A model generated the notes under the pieces. The model had not been told where the DNA came from. It saw nothing but the letters and a program-made list of their open reading frames with translations, and searched no databases. A DNA stretch of 22,397 nt, from the IMG/VR virus record IMGVR_UViG_3300025674_000442, positions 1 to 22,397 of that record; one strand, given 5' to 3'. The first letter of the stretch is position 1. Each line of letters begins with the position of its first letter. The position numbers and the translations under genes were made by a program. Below are positions 5,161 through 12,621 of the stretch, in pieces. Origin of the DNA: a virus.

Positions 5161-5167
5161 ACCAAAC

Positions 5168-5196
5168 ATATTATGTTATGTTTTAGGGGAATGCAA
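5168..5196 (-). promoter_or_regulatory. Putative leftward sigma-70-type promoter
   Basis: On the minus strand TTGCAT (5196-5191), a 17-bp spacer and TAATAT (5173-5168) lie in an A/T-rich gap between the endolysin gene and the first gene of the eight-gene unit. Each box matches four of six consensus bases with ideal spacing. The predicted start is near 5161, at the edge of the palindrome. Confidence 0.45.
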
Positions 5197-5209
5197 ACAC
5201 TTTTTGTTG

Positions 5210-5569
5210 TTATTTGGGGTAGTACGTCCACATGACGGGTGTAGTCTTGCGTCCGTCTAGATGACAAAAGCCATTGCCGATGCCTATGCCATTGAAGCAA
5301 TCCATCTTTAATGCTTCACGGACAAGGGTTAGCCGGTCAAGGCTGTTGGATACTTTGATGTCAGCGGCCAGACCTTGTGCGTGGTAGCCGGGCTTTTCTT
5401 TCTTAGCTTCAACCGGGTGGGTCGAATCCCTGTAACCAGACGTTATGCGGAACGGAAAGCCGCAGATGTCACGCAAGCGGTCAAGGTTCTCCAGAAACTC
5501 GGGGTCCATGTTGTCGCCGCCCTTTCCTGTATGCGTACAATTGAATTCTTCGAGTCTGAAATATTTCAC
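5210..5569 (-). CDS. Peptidase M15 endolysin
   Basis: The 119-residue product is a single M15_3-type zinc peptidase domain, which cuts peptide bridges in peptidoglycan (D-Ala-type carboxypeptidase or L-Ala-D-Glu endopeptidase in relatives). The zinc and catalytic layout is present: SGYRDSTH at 44-51, HAQGLAADIK with H63 and D70, then GIGIGNGFCHLDGR with H103. The domain fills the protein, the normal size for small phage endolysins. There is no signal peptide, so it needs a holin, which is the preceding gene. The start is GTG at 5569, overlapping the holin TGA (GTGA). It is the last gene of the late module, and no terminator stem follows it. Confidence 0.9.
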   Translation of the reverse strand: MKYFRLEEFNCTHTGKGGDNMDPEFLENLDRLRDICGFPFRITSGYRDSTHPVEAKKEKPGYHAQGLAADIKVSNSLDRLTLVREALKMDCFNGIGIGNGFCHLDGRKTTPVMWTYYPK

Positions 5570-5961
5570 TTACGTGCCACGCCTTGTGTCTTTTCGTAGG
5601 TTCTCAGGCCGCCAAGCCCAAGCATACCCAAGAGTACGGGCATCATCTCGCTCAGGTCCAAGGGTGGAACGGTGATAGGGGATTCAGTGATAGTAAGTAT
5701 AAAATTGCAAATAGGAACAAACAGGTAGTTAGTCGCAAGACCAATAGCACAAATCCATCCAGTAGCCGGACGCCATCCAGCAACGAAAATCGAATGACTT
5801 GTTGCCTCTTCTCTGTTGACTTCGATCTGAGCCTTGGCAATCTCATGTGCCTGTCTCTCTGCGAGTGTGGCTATCTCGTGGGCTAACCGACTGCGCTCAT
5901 CCGCGTCTGGAATAACCTTGTCTAACAGCTTGGCAATAGGGCCGACCAGAAGGTCAAGCAT
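5566..5961 (-). CDS. Holin of the GTA 3TM type
   Basis: The 131-residue product matches the 3TM holin superfamily first named from gene transfer agents. It has an N-terminal amphipathic segment (LLVGPIAKLLDKVIPDADER) and a charged helix (RLAHEIATLAERQAHEIAKA). Then comes the family mark VAGWRPATGW (60-69), leading into a long hydrophobic region (about 68-92), and a last hydrophobic helix MMPVLLGMLGLGGLRTYEK (106-124). Holins time lysis by opening the inner membrane to the endolysin, which is the next gene. The ATG at 5961 forms a TAATG junction with the upstream gene. A GTG at 5982 would add 7 residues and is less likely. Confidence 0.88.
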   Translation of the reverse strand: MLDLLVGPIAKLLDKVIPDADERSRLAHEIATLAERQAHEIAKAQIEVNREEATSHSIFVAGWRPATGWICAIGLATNYLFVPICNFILTITESPITVPPLDLSEMMPVLLGMLGLGGLRTYEKTQGVARK

Positions 5962-6293
5962 TAGATGCCGCCCTTTATCCACATACCGATAACAGCCATG
6001 ACGCCAGCCATAATGATGCGCTCAATCCATTGATTCTTGGCGATGCTGATCTCGATAGCCTGAATGCGCTTCTCGTGGTTCTTTACCTCATCCTTCACGA
6101 TAGCTTGGATCTCATCAATGCGCTTGTGAGCGCGGGTTACAGTCTCGGTCAAGTGAACTTGCCTCTGCTCCATGCTTGATAAGTCTTGAAGAGTCTGGGC
6201 AATACTTGTGAGAGCGGATTTCATCTCACTAACGTCTTGCGCCATAGCTTCTTGCTGGGCTTCGAGCTTCGCTACTGACCGCTCTATGCTCAT
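5961..6293 (-). CDS. Coiled-coil protein with C-terminal membrane anchor (XhlA-like)
   Basis: The 110-residue product has a long heptad-like helix (about 4-86) and one C-terminal membrane segment at about 89-106 (QWIERIIMAGVMAVIGMW). This layout is that of hemolysin XhlA-like phage lysis proteins, which work together with a holin, though no diagnostic motif is seen. The segment KNQWIERII just before the membrane helix is typical of such proteins. It lies directly before the holin gene (TAATG junction), which supports a lysis role. It could instead be a spanin-like or second holin protein. The cytoplasmic or periplasmic side of the coiled coil cannot be fixed. Confidence 0.78.
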   Translation of the reverse strand: MSIERSVAKLEAQQEAMAQDVSEMKSALTSIAQTLQDLSSMEQRQVHLTETVTRAHKRIDEIQAIVKDEVKNHEKRIQAIEISIAKNQWIERIIMAGVMAVIGMWIKGGI

Positions 6294-6295
6294 GG

Positions 6296-6451
6296 TTATC
6301 TCTTCTTAGCCGTCTTAGCCGCATCTTTGAATGCCTGAGCCGTAGGCGCACCAGCAGTGCCGGGCTTACGCATACGCTCGCCAGAGCCTTCAGCGATACG
6401 CTTACGCTTTGCCGCTATGTTTGCATATAAACCTTTCTTTGGCTTTCTCAC
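6296..6451 (-). CDS. 51-residue basic phage protein
   Basis: The frame begins with GTG at 6451, forming a GTGA junction with the stop of the 92-residue gene, and ends with TAA at 6298-6296, two bases before the next ATG. The product (MRKPKKGLYANIAAKRKRIA, then EGSGERMRKPGTAGAPTA and a Lys/Arg-rich end) resembles a recurring family of tiny marine-phage proteins with a GLYANI-x-x-KRKRI core and a GSGERMRKPG turn. It is highly basic, so nucleic-acid or virion association is possible. The role is unknown. Confidence 0.75.
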   Translation of the reverse strand: MRKPKKGLYANIAAKRKRIAEGSGERMRKPGTAGAPTAQAFKDAAKTAKKR

Positions 6452-6726
6452 CACTTACTCCTGTTTGCCCAGTACGCCGCCGACATCTTGCCTTTGGCTA
6501 TGTTCTTGGCATGTCGCGCCTTAAATGACTTCCTGCGCTTTCTTGCCGCTTCAGACTCGCCCTTTCTAGCAGGAGAGCCAGACACGCCCTGCTGTCCGTA
6601 ACGTATCGTTTTAACTTTGTCACCTTCCTTAGCCACAACAACGTGTGATTTAGTCGGATGATTAGGTGTTCTCTTTGGCTTATTATAACCAGAGACGCCG
6701 ATACGATCTAACAGAGACTTAGACAT
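6448..6726 (-). CDS. Small very basic conserved phage protein
   Basis: The 92-residue protein is unusually basic. It has the segments HVVVAKEGDKVKTIRYGQQG (about 28-47), SGSPARKGESEAARKRRKSF and KARHAKNIAKGKMSAAYWAN at the C end. Similar proteins recur beside tail or lysis genes in marine podoviruses, as I recall, without a proved function. The high charge and the late-gene position suggest a virion or DNA-associated role. The start ATG at 6726 (TAATG junction) has AAGGTG at 8 nt. It is followed by another basic gene (51 residues) through a GTGA overlap. Confidence 0.78.
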   Translation of the reverse strand: MSKSLLDRIGVSGYNKPKRTPNHPTKSHVVVAKEGDKVKTIRYGQQGVSGSPARKGESEAARKRRKSFKARHAKNIAKGKMSAAYWANRSKW

Positions 6727-7124
6727 TAGGGTGTCACCTTCGCAATCAACATCTTAATTGCCACAGTTGTCGGAATGATCGCCCTATACCAAGGCCAGAA
6801 GTTATGGCCTAAGCCTTCCATGTGTTCCCGGCTTACCCATTCCTTTGTCCAGTTATCAATATACTGTCCGCGATAACGTAGGACCGCATGGCCTCTCTCA
6901 TTCTTTGTGTAGCAACCGCACAACTGCGCCCGGAAGGTAATCAGATATAGCCAGAATCGGAGCCATGATCCTCGGCAGATAACGTAATACAGGATAGATA
7001 GAGAGTAGTCTTCACAGTCGCCGCGAAACATTCCAACAGAATCCCGCTTCAGTACGTGCCATCGGTCTCGATTTCTAACATCGTACTTATAGGCGTAGTG
7101 ATCATTGAAATACTGAAGGTCCAT
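6726..7124 (-). CDS. Transglutaminase-like cysteine peptidase-fold protein
   Basis: The 132-residue product shows the ordered triad of the transglutaminase-like fold: GDCEDYS with Cys37, GHAVLRY with His79, and YIDNW with Asp90. GDCEDY followed by an aliphatic helix is the hallmark of bacterial transglutaminase-like cysteine proteinases. The protein is minimal in size. A Trp/Phe-rich hydrophobic patch (about 46-67, WLRFWLYLITF) lies between Cys and His, and another aromatic patch (HNFWPWYRAIIP) near the end may be membrane-seeking. The true start is ATG 7124 (TAATG junction), not TTG 7130. Its place between fibre and lysis genes suggests action on the envelope, on fibre or on host proteins. 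The substrate is unknown. Confidence 0.78.
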   Translation of the reverse strand: MDLQYFNDHYAYKYDVRNRDRWHVLKRDSVGMFRGDCEDYSLSILYYVICRGSWLRFWLYLITFRAQLCGCYTKNERGHAVLRYRGQYIDNWTKEWVSREHMEGLGHNFWPWYRAIIPTTVAIKMLIAKVTP

Positions 7125-7426
7125 TACCAAGGCACACCGTCTTGAGTCGTCGGGTTCTTCTGCTCTTCGATGTTGCTATGCAGAGACTCTTGTATGCGAA
7201 CAACTTCATCAACGCCCATTTCATCCCATACCCATTGAAGTACAACCTCTTCAGTTAGGTCAGCGTAGGGTACAAAGTCGGGACTAGATGCGTCATAGGT
7301 AAACGATGCGGTGCTGTAAGCGCGAGCAGAGTAGTCTCCGTCAACCTCAGTACACTGCCAGTGGGCAACGATGACGCCGCCGTCAGCCGTGTTGTGTTCC
7401 ATTGTAGATATGGTCCATGTAGCCAT
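7124..7426 (-). CDS. Conserved small phage protein beside tail fibre
   Basis: The 100-residue product has an N-terminal beta-rich segment (ATWTISTMEHNTADGGVIVA, then HWQCTEVDGDYSARAYST) and a later DFVPYADLTEEVVLQWVW with an acidic C part. I recognise the pattern 'A-D-G-G-V-I-V-A-H-W' as a recurring phage family of unknown function, often placed among tail or late genes. It looks like a small beta sandwich. The ATG at 7426 makes a TAATG junction with the fibre gene, and GGAG lies 8 nt upstream. A structural or fibre-assembly helper is possible from context. Confidence 0.8.
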   Translation of the reverse strand: MATWTISTMEHNTADGGVIVAHWQCTEVDGDYSARAYSTASFTYDASSPDFVPYADLTEEVVLQWVWDEMGVDEVVRIQESLHSNIEEQKNPTTQDGVPW

Positions 7427-10400
7427 TAGTCATTCTCCAGTTGTGCAACTCTGGCACGTAGTGATTGAATTTCTTTTACAAGCATCGGTACTAGCTTTGA
7501 GTAGTCAACGCCCATCATGTCTTCTTCAGTGTCGCCTTCAGATACAGCATCGGGTGCAACAGTCTGTAATTCCTGTGCAACCATGCCGTACTTCTGATGT
7601 GACCCGTCAGCCTTCCAGTCAAACGAACGCACTTGGATAGCGTCAATGTCGTCAGAAGCAGAAGGTGCGTCTACGATGTTGTCCTTGAGGCGTTGGTCTG
7701 AGGAGGTGTTGTAGGTAGTAGCAGAAGACGTGACGGAAATGTTGCCTACGTTAACTCCGTTGCGATACCACATAGCCAACAGGCCGTCGTCAGTAATTCT
7801 ATTGACGTTCAAGGCAGGATTTGAGTTTCTACCTACTGCAAGCATTCCGCCTTGTGAAACACGTAAACCACCCTCAGCGGGATTCGATGTCGTGTGTGGG
7901 CTTGTGCTAGTAGTCCCCACAAGGAAGTTGTTAGTGCTATCAAATCTAGCGGCCTCAGTCGCGCCGTTATAGAAAAGCGTTTGGTTCGAGGTAAACCTTA
8001 CCTTTTCTACCGCTCCTCCAGCATAAATACGCATTGAATCGTCACTATGCACATAACGTATTCTACCCGGCGATGAATCGTCGGCGTCTCCAAACATTAA
8101 ATATGAAGAAGCTGTAGTGCCTCCTACTTCAATACGCATTAAGGCATCGTCTGTGGTAGCCGTTCCAGTAGAACGAACACATATAGATGGATCTGATACG
8201 CCTTCTACATCAAGAAGGTGGCTAGGCAAATCAGTCCCAATGCCAATCCTTTTGTTTGACGCGATACTTAACGCATTAGCTCCGTCAAGTTCAAACGCAA
8301 TAGAGTTGCCAGTAGCAAATCGGAAAAAATCAGCGTTGCTGTCGGTAAGAGGACTTTTTAGCTGAATGCCTCTATCGTTAGTACCCATGTCAGCTTGCCA
8401 TAGCTGAAGTATTTGGTCAGGCGAACCAGCAGTGTTGTCTACTTGGATTGCCGCAGAACTGCCAACTACTGAAAGGTCATAAGAAGGATTTGTAATTCCC
8501 AGACCTAACCGTGAAGTGCTTGCGTCCCAGCGCATGCCTTGAGTGAAACCATCGTCATCATAGAAAATAACATCGCCTGTACTTGTTGTCTGGAAAACAG
8601 CAGAATTTGAACCAGCGTTTCGTTTAAATACAATATTTCCGTCTGTAGATCCACCAGCCAGAATTTGCGTGGTCATCGCTGTGCCAGAGGAGTTATCGTT
8701 TCTAAGCGTAAAGGTGCCAGCTTGGTCGCGGTAAATAATTCCAGTGCCAGAGGCTTGGTCATTCACCCAATCTGCTCTAGCCCAACTGACTGCATCGCCG
8801 TTGTTTTCAAATCTAGCGGCTTCACCATAAGCAGATCCACCGACTGTATGCAATGTTGCTTGAGGATTTGTTTCTCCTAGACCTAACCGTGAAGTGCTTG
8901 CGTCCCAGAAGAAGTCGTCAGACGTTGCCGCCGCGTTTTCAAACGACACATCGCCGCCACGGACATTAAAGGTACCGTCGGACTGTAACTGCATGAGAAC
9001 ATCGCCAGAAGCTCTAGTTCCCCACCAGTTGCGGTCATTAATAGGATCGTAAGCATAAACAACTTGGTTGCCACTAGCGTCAGACGCCCTAGTCTGGATG
9101 TTTATTCCGCCGTATGTTGTTGTGCTGTCTCCATATAAAGACTGGTACAACGTAGGGGAGAATGATCCAGAGGTTGCCCACGCCATACGCATACGAGAGC
9201 CACCACTGTCGTTTTCGACAAACTCAAGCGCAGGAACGGCACCAGTAATAAACACGTCTTCCGTAGTACCGTCTACAGAAAGGACTGTGTTAATAGATCC
9301 CGTTACGTCGATACCTGTGTTGGTGGTGGCTAGTTTAGATGCATTGTTGTAAAAAAGCGTTACGGCTCCGTCGTCAGTTGCAGTAAGCATGGATTCACCA
9401 TAATCACCGCTTTTTAACTGAAAATTGGTAGCACCAACCAATAAGTCACCTGTGCCATTTTCTTGAATGTAGCTATTGTTTCCATCATGAAAAATCTGTA
9501 GATCAGAGCCAGCACCGAAGACAGCCTTGTCGTTGTCAGCAAACAGGATGTCATGGCCGTTGGACTCAAGATCACCGCCAAGCTGTGGCGTAGTGTCCTC
9601 TACAACAGCGGTAATACCTGTGCCAGCCGCAGTGCTGAATGTAAGGTTTCCTGATCCATCTGTAGTTAATGACTGCCCGGCAGAGCCGTCTGCTGTTGGT
9701 AGCGCGAAACTTGTGCCGCCAGAGACAAGTCTGTTTGTGCTGTCTGAACTTTGGTGGAATAGCTGTAGATCATCTGATCGGCCAAACGATATTTTTTGAT
9801 TATCCGATAAGTATAAATCGTCACTAAATACGCGGCCTACATATCTAAATGTACCAACATAAATTTCAATGGTGTCACCAGCAGTAGCACCTGTTGTCAA
9901 GGTTACGGTGTTTGTAGCGTTGTTTGATGAGTATTCCGATGGAATTAACTGCGTTCCGTTTTGCTTGACTGCAACATTTCCGCTGTCGTTATTGAACGTC
10001 CATACAAAATCTGTTTGCCCAGAAGTGGCTGTTAGCGTTGTTGATAGCTGAGACTGAACGTCGACAATAAACAAGCCCGCTTGTCCCGGCGCAAGTTGCG
10101 CCAAAGTAGCGTTTTGACCGCTGTTATTTACAACATTGATATATGGAAATGACGACGACGTTTGCTCATTGTTTTTGATGATCATCAAACGACCATCATT
10201 AACTTCGCCAGTATCCGGCAAGACCACCTTGAGGCCGGTGCTTATTTCATGCTTAAGGTTATAGTATGTTCTACCGGTAGACCCAGCTATGTTATAGGCC
10301 CCAGCATAATCCGACGCAAACTCTTGATATACGGTATCGCCAAATCCAAACTTAGCGGTTCCTGTGGTGCCTTTGATATCTGTGAATTGACGCGGGAAAT

Positions 10401-12621
10401 TAGAATCAACACTTGGGTCAAACAGAAGAATGTCGTTAGTCGTGTCATAGAACCCGTCATTAAATCCGGGCCATACACAGTTGTGTACGTTTGGAATCTT
10501 GCCAGACAGTAGGTATATGGTTGGCTCTGCGCTTAGATCCTGATCTGTGGCAAAAATACTGTTCTTTATTTCGCCCGGAACATTTTGAGAATTTTTAGTG
10601 GCGGTAATATTTAGGAACGGCTGTCGCATTCTGTAAACGTACATGCCCTCGATATCTATTACGTCAATGCTGTCAATATCAATACAGGTGCCTGTAACTC
10701 TTGGGAAGGTGCCGCCAGCAAGCATGAAGCAGTTGATCATGCGTAAATTTCGAATTGCCGCCGAAGAAATACCGCTACCGTCGCTCTTAATAAACGACAC
10801 GCCCTGTACTGACTGGTTTTCCATGTAGACGTTATCGAGCAACATTTGCTGAATAACGCCAGCATCGGCATAAATGTTGTAGTTGTTACAGTTCTGGACG
10901 CCGGTATTTCGTAAGGAAAGGTTTGTGACCTGCCCGCCCGTCCAGTGAACGCCGTTTGCCCATGAGTCAACAAGCGAGTCGGTGATATTCCATAGGCCAG
11001 CAAAGCTACCAAACGCTGAACCAACAAACTGAGATGAAATACCGTCACCAGTATTTTTTCTCGATATGGTTACTTTATCGTTTAGATCTGCGCCAGTGTT
11101 TAGCGTAACAACCTTGGTCGTGGTGTTAATGGTGTAGTCAGAGCTTGAAACCAAGCCGCCCTTTTTCTGAACAATAATGTCGCTAGTTGAAGCTGGATTA
11201 TCAAACGTGTATGAAAACTCTGTTTGTCCAGCAGTTGCAAAATCCTCATCAATCCAAGACTGACCAAATACATAGCACTGGTTCATAGTAAAGAACCAGC
11301 AGTTTCTAGCTAGTATTCCACTACCTTGATGATTCAACTGCTTAAACGAACAGTGATCAAAGGTAATGCCGGGACACGACTCGGCAGTAACAATATAACC
11401 AGTGTTGTCAGCAACAAGCGTGAGGTCTTTTACTACAAAGTTTCTAGCGTCTGTTGTCGTTTGGAACGTGCCAGTAGGCTCAACAATGAGACCATCCCCG
11501 GTAGAAGTGGACTCCAAGATCGAGCCGTAAATACGGTTAGGGCTTTTGCCGACATTCTTCAGATCCGTAATTGCTAGTCGGCCAGTACCCCTGAGCTGGA
11601 AACGACCGTCTCGATTTGGCGTTTCTTGGAAGTTAGGGTTATCTGTTGCGTCATGGTAAAAACGAAGCGTGGTGTACTTGTAGTGACCATCCGGGAAGAA
11701 GATAGTCTGGATTTCATTGTTAGACGCATGGTTAATAGCGTTCTGGATAGCAGTCGTATCGTCGGTTGATCCGTCACCCGTAGCGCCAAAGTCTTTAACG
11801 TCAAGGTAGGTAGAGCTAGGCATGTCTTCAAATGACGCATTGCCTGCGCCATCGGTCATCAATACCTGTCCGTCTGTGCCGTCTGTGCCTGTGTAGGTTA
11901 CAGCGCCGACCGTAGCAGTGCCGCTAACATCAAGGTTTCCAGTTAGGTCAATGTTGCCTGTGCCAGTAATGTCGTTACCGTTGACATCTAAATTGCCGCC
12001 TAATTGTGGCGTAGTGTCTTCGACTACATTTTCTAGCTTGGTATCTAGTGATGCGCCTACTTCTTGCAGTGCGCCTTCTACGTTGTCAGACGTGTAGTAG
12101 TTACCAGCGTCATCAATGCTTACGTCTTCAGCAGATACTGTGACTGTAGCGCCAGCAACATCAACCGCACCAGTAGCATCGAACTTAACAAACTTGTTCG
12201 CACGAGTCGCCGCCTCGGGTAGCTCCATAGAGATAGAGTCAGAGTCGGTAATAGGCTTGCGGATAGACTGAGAGAAAGAGCGATCAGTTTGCTCGCCTGC
12301 TAACCACAACTCATCAAAATCAGCGTTGACCTCAGAGGCAAGGAAGTCACCGGAGTTTGTGTAGTTCTGAGTACGCGAGTAAGGCATCTCCCTGTAGAGG
12401 GTCATCACATCGCCAGCAGTAGCGCCTGACGTTAGGGTTACGTTACCCCCATTGTCATTGCCTACGTTCGACACAGTGTAATCTGTGCCTTCTGAAAGCG
12501 CCGTACCGTTCTGTAGGACAACGATGTGGTCCTTGTCTACGATCTCGAACGTGTAAGCGAATACTGTCTGTCCAGATGTCGCTGTGTATTGGTTACGGCT
12601 TGTGTTGTCTGCTACTGTCAT
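7426..12621 (-). CDS. Large modular tail fibre or tailspike, self-processing
   Basis: This 1731-residue protein is the host-recognition fibre. Residues 1-150 resemble the T7 gp17 N-terminal (Phage_T7_tail) part that attaches to the tail. A pectate-lyase-like beta-helix start follows at about 273-299 (LDVKDFGATGDGSTDDTTAI), with helix repeats to about 720. A SGQT-x-F...GAT-A-GD module like the one at 14-77 recurs at 462-522 and 864-927. VVEDTTPQLGG occurs at 199-209 and 1006-1016. From about 930 come marine-type knob repeats and three R-(L/I)-G-(L/I)-G turns (1245, 1371, 1458). The last ~90 residues are an S74 intramolecular chaperone with SDQRLK (Ser1641, Lys1646) and a C-terminal coiled coil, so cleavage before Ser1641 is expected. 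It overlaps neighbours at both ends. Confidence 0.93.
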   Translation of the reverse strand: MTVADNTSRNQYTATSGQTVFAYTFEIVDKDHIVVLQNGTALSEGTDYTVSNVGNDNGGNVTLTSGATAGDVMTLYREMPYSRTQNYTNSGDFLASEVNADFDELWLAGEQTDRSFSQSIRKPITDSDSISMELPEAATRANKFVKFDATGAVDVAGATVTVSAEDVSIDDAGNYYTSDNVEGALQEVGASLDTKLENVVEDTTPQLGGNLDVNGNDITGTGNIDLTGNLDVSGTATVGAVTYTGTDGTDGQVLMTDGAGNASFEDMPSSTYLDVKDFGATGDGSTDDTTAIQNAINHASNNEIQTIFFPDGHYKYTTLRFYHDATDNPNFQETPNRDGRFQLRGTGRLAITDLKNVGKSPNRIYGSILESTSTGDGLIVEPTGTFQTTTDARNFVVKDLTLVADNTGYIVTAESCPGITFDHCSFKQLNHQGSGILARNCWFFTMNQCYVFGQSWIDEDFATAGQTEFSYTFDNPASTSDIIVQKKGGLVSSSDYTINTTTKVVTLNTGADLNDKVTISRKNTGDGISSQFVGSAFGSFAGLWNITDSLVDSWANGVHWTGGQVTNLSLRNTGVQNCNNYNIYADAGVIQQMLLDNVYMENQSVQGVSFIKSDGSGISSAAIRNLRMINCFMLAGGTFPRVTGTCIDIDSIDVIDIEGMYVYRMRQPFLNITATKNSQNVPGEIKNSIFATDQDLSAEPTIYLLSGKIPNVHNCVWPGFNDGFYDTTNDILLFDPSVDSNFPRQFTDIKGTTGTAKFGFGDTVYQEFASDYAGAYNIAGSTGRTYYNLKHEISTGLKVVLPDTGEVNDGRLMIIKNNEQTSSSFPYINVVNNSGQNATLAQLAPGQAGLFIVDVQSQLSTTLTATSGQTDFVWTFNNDSGNVAVKQNGTQLIPSEYSSNNATNTVTLTTGATAGDTIEIYVGTFRYVGRVFSDDLYLSDNQKISFGRSDDLQLFHQSSDSTNRLVSGGTSFALPTADGSAGQSLTTDGSGNLTFSTAAGTGITAVVEDTTPQLGGDLESNGHDILFADNDKAVFGAGSDLQIFHDGNNSYIQENGTGDLLVGATNFQLKSGDYGESMLTATDDGAVTLFYNNASKLATTNTGIDVTGSINTVLSVDGTTEDVFITGAVPALEFVENDSGGSRMRMAWATSGSFSPTLYQSLYGDSTTTYGGINIQTRASDASGNQVVYAYDPINDRNWWGTRASGDVLMQLQSDGTFNVRGGDVSFENAAATSDDFFWDASTSRLGLGETNPQATLHTVGGSAYGEAARFENNGDAVSWARADWVNDQASGTGIIYRDQAGTFTLRNDNSSGTAMTTQILAGGSTDGNIVFKRNAGSNSAVFQTTSTGDVIFYDDDGFTQGMRWDASTSRLGLGITNPSYDLSVVGSSAAIQVDNTAGSPDQILQLWQADMGTNDRGIQLKSPLTDSNADFFRFATGNSIAFELDGANALSIASNKRIGIGTDLPSHLLDVEGVSDPSICVRSTGTATTDDALMRIEVGGTTASSYLMFGDADDSSPGRIRYVHSDDSMRIYAGGAVEKVRFTSNQTLFYNGATEAARFDSTNNFLVGTTSTSPHTTSNPAEGGLRVSQGGMLAVGRNSNPALNVNRITDDGLLAMWYRNGVNVGNISVTSSATTYNTSSDQRLKDNIVDAPSASDDIDAIQVRSFDWKADGSHQKYGMVAQELQTVAPDAVSEGDTEEDMMGVDYSKLVPMLVKEIQSLRARVAQLEND
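8501..8530. repeat. 30-bp exact repeat in fibre gene, copy 1
   Basis: Thirty bases are identical to 8879-8908. On the minus strand they encode W-D-A-S-T-S-R-L-G-L, the shared core of two fibre repeats. The spacing of 378 bp is exactly 126 codons, so the copies are in frame. Confidence 0.9.
8879..8908. repeat. 30-bp exact repeat in fibre gene, copy 2
   Basis: This is the second copy of the 8501-8530 sequence. Identity at DNA level, while flanking repeat units have diverged, points to recent exchange between the units or a tight constraint. Confidence 0.9.
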
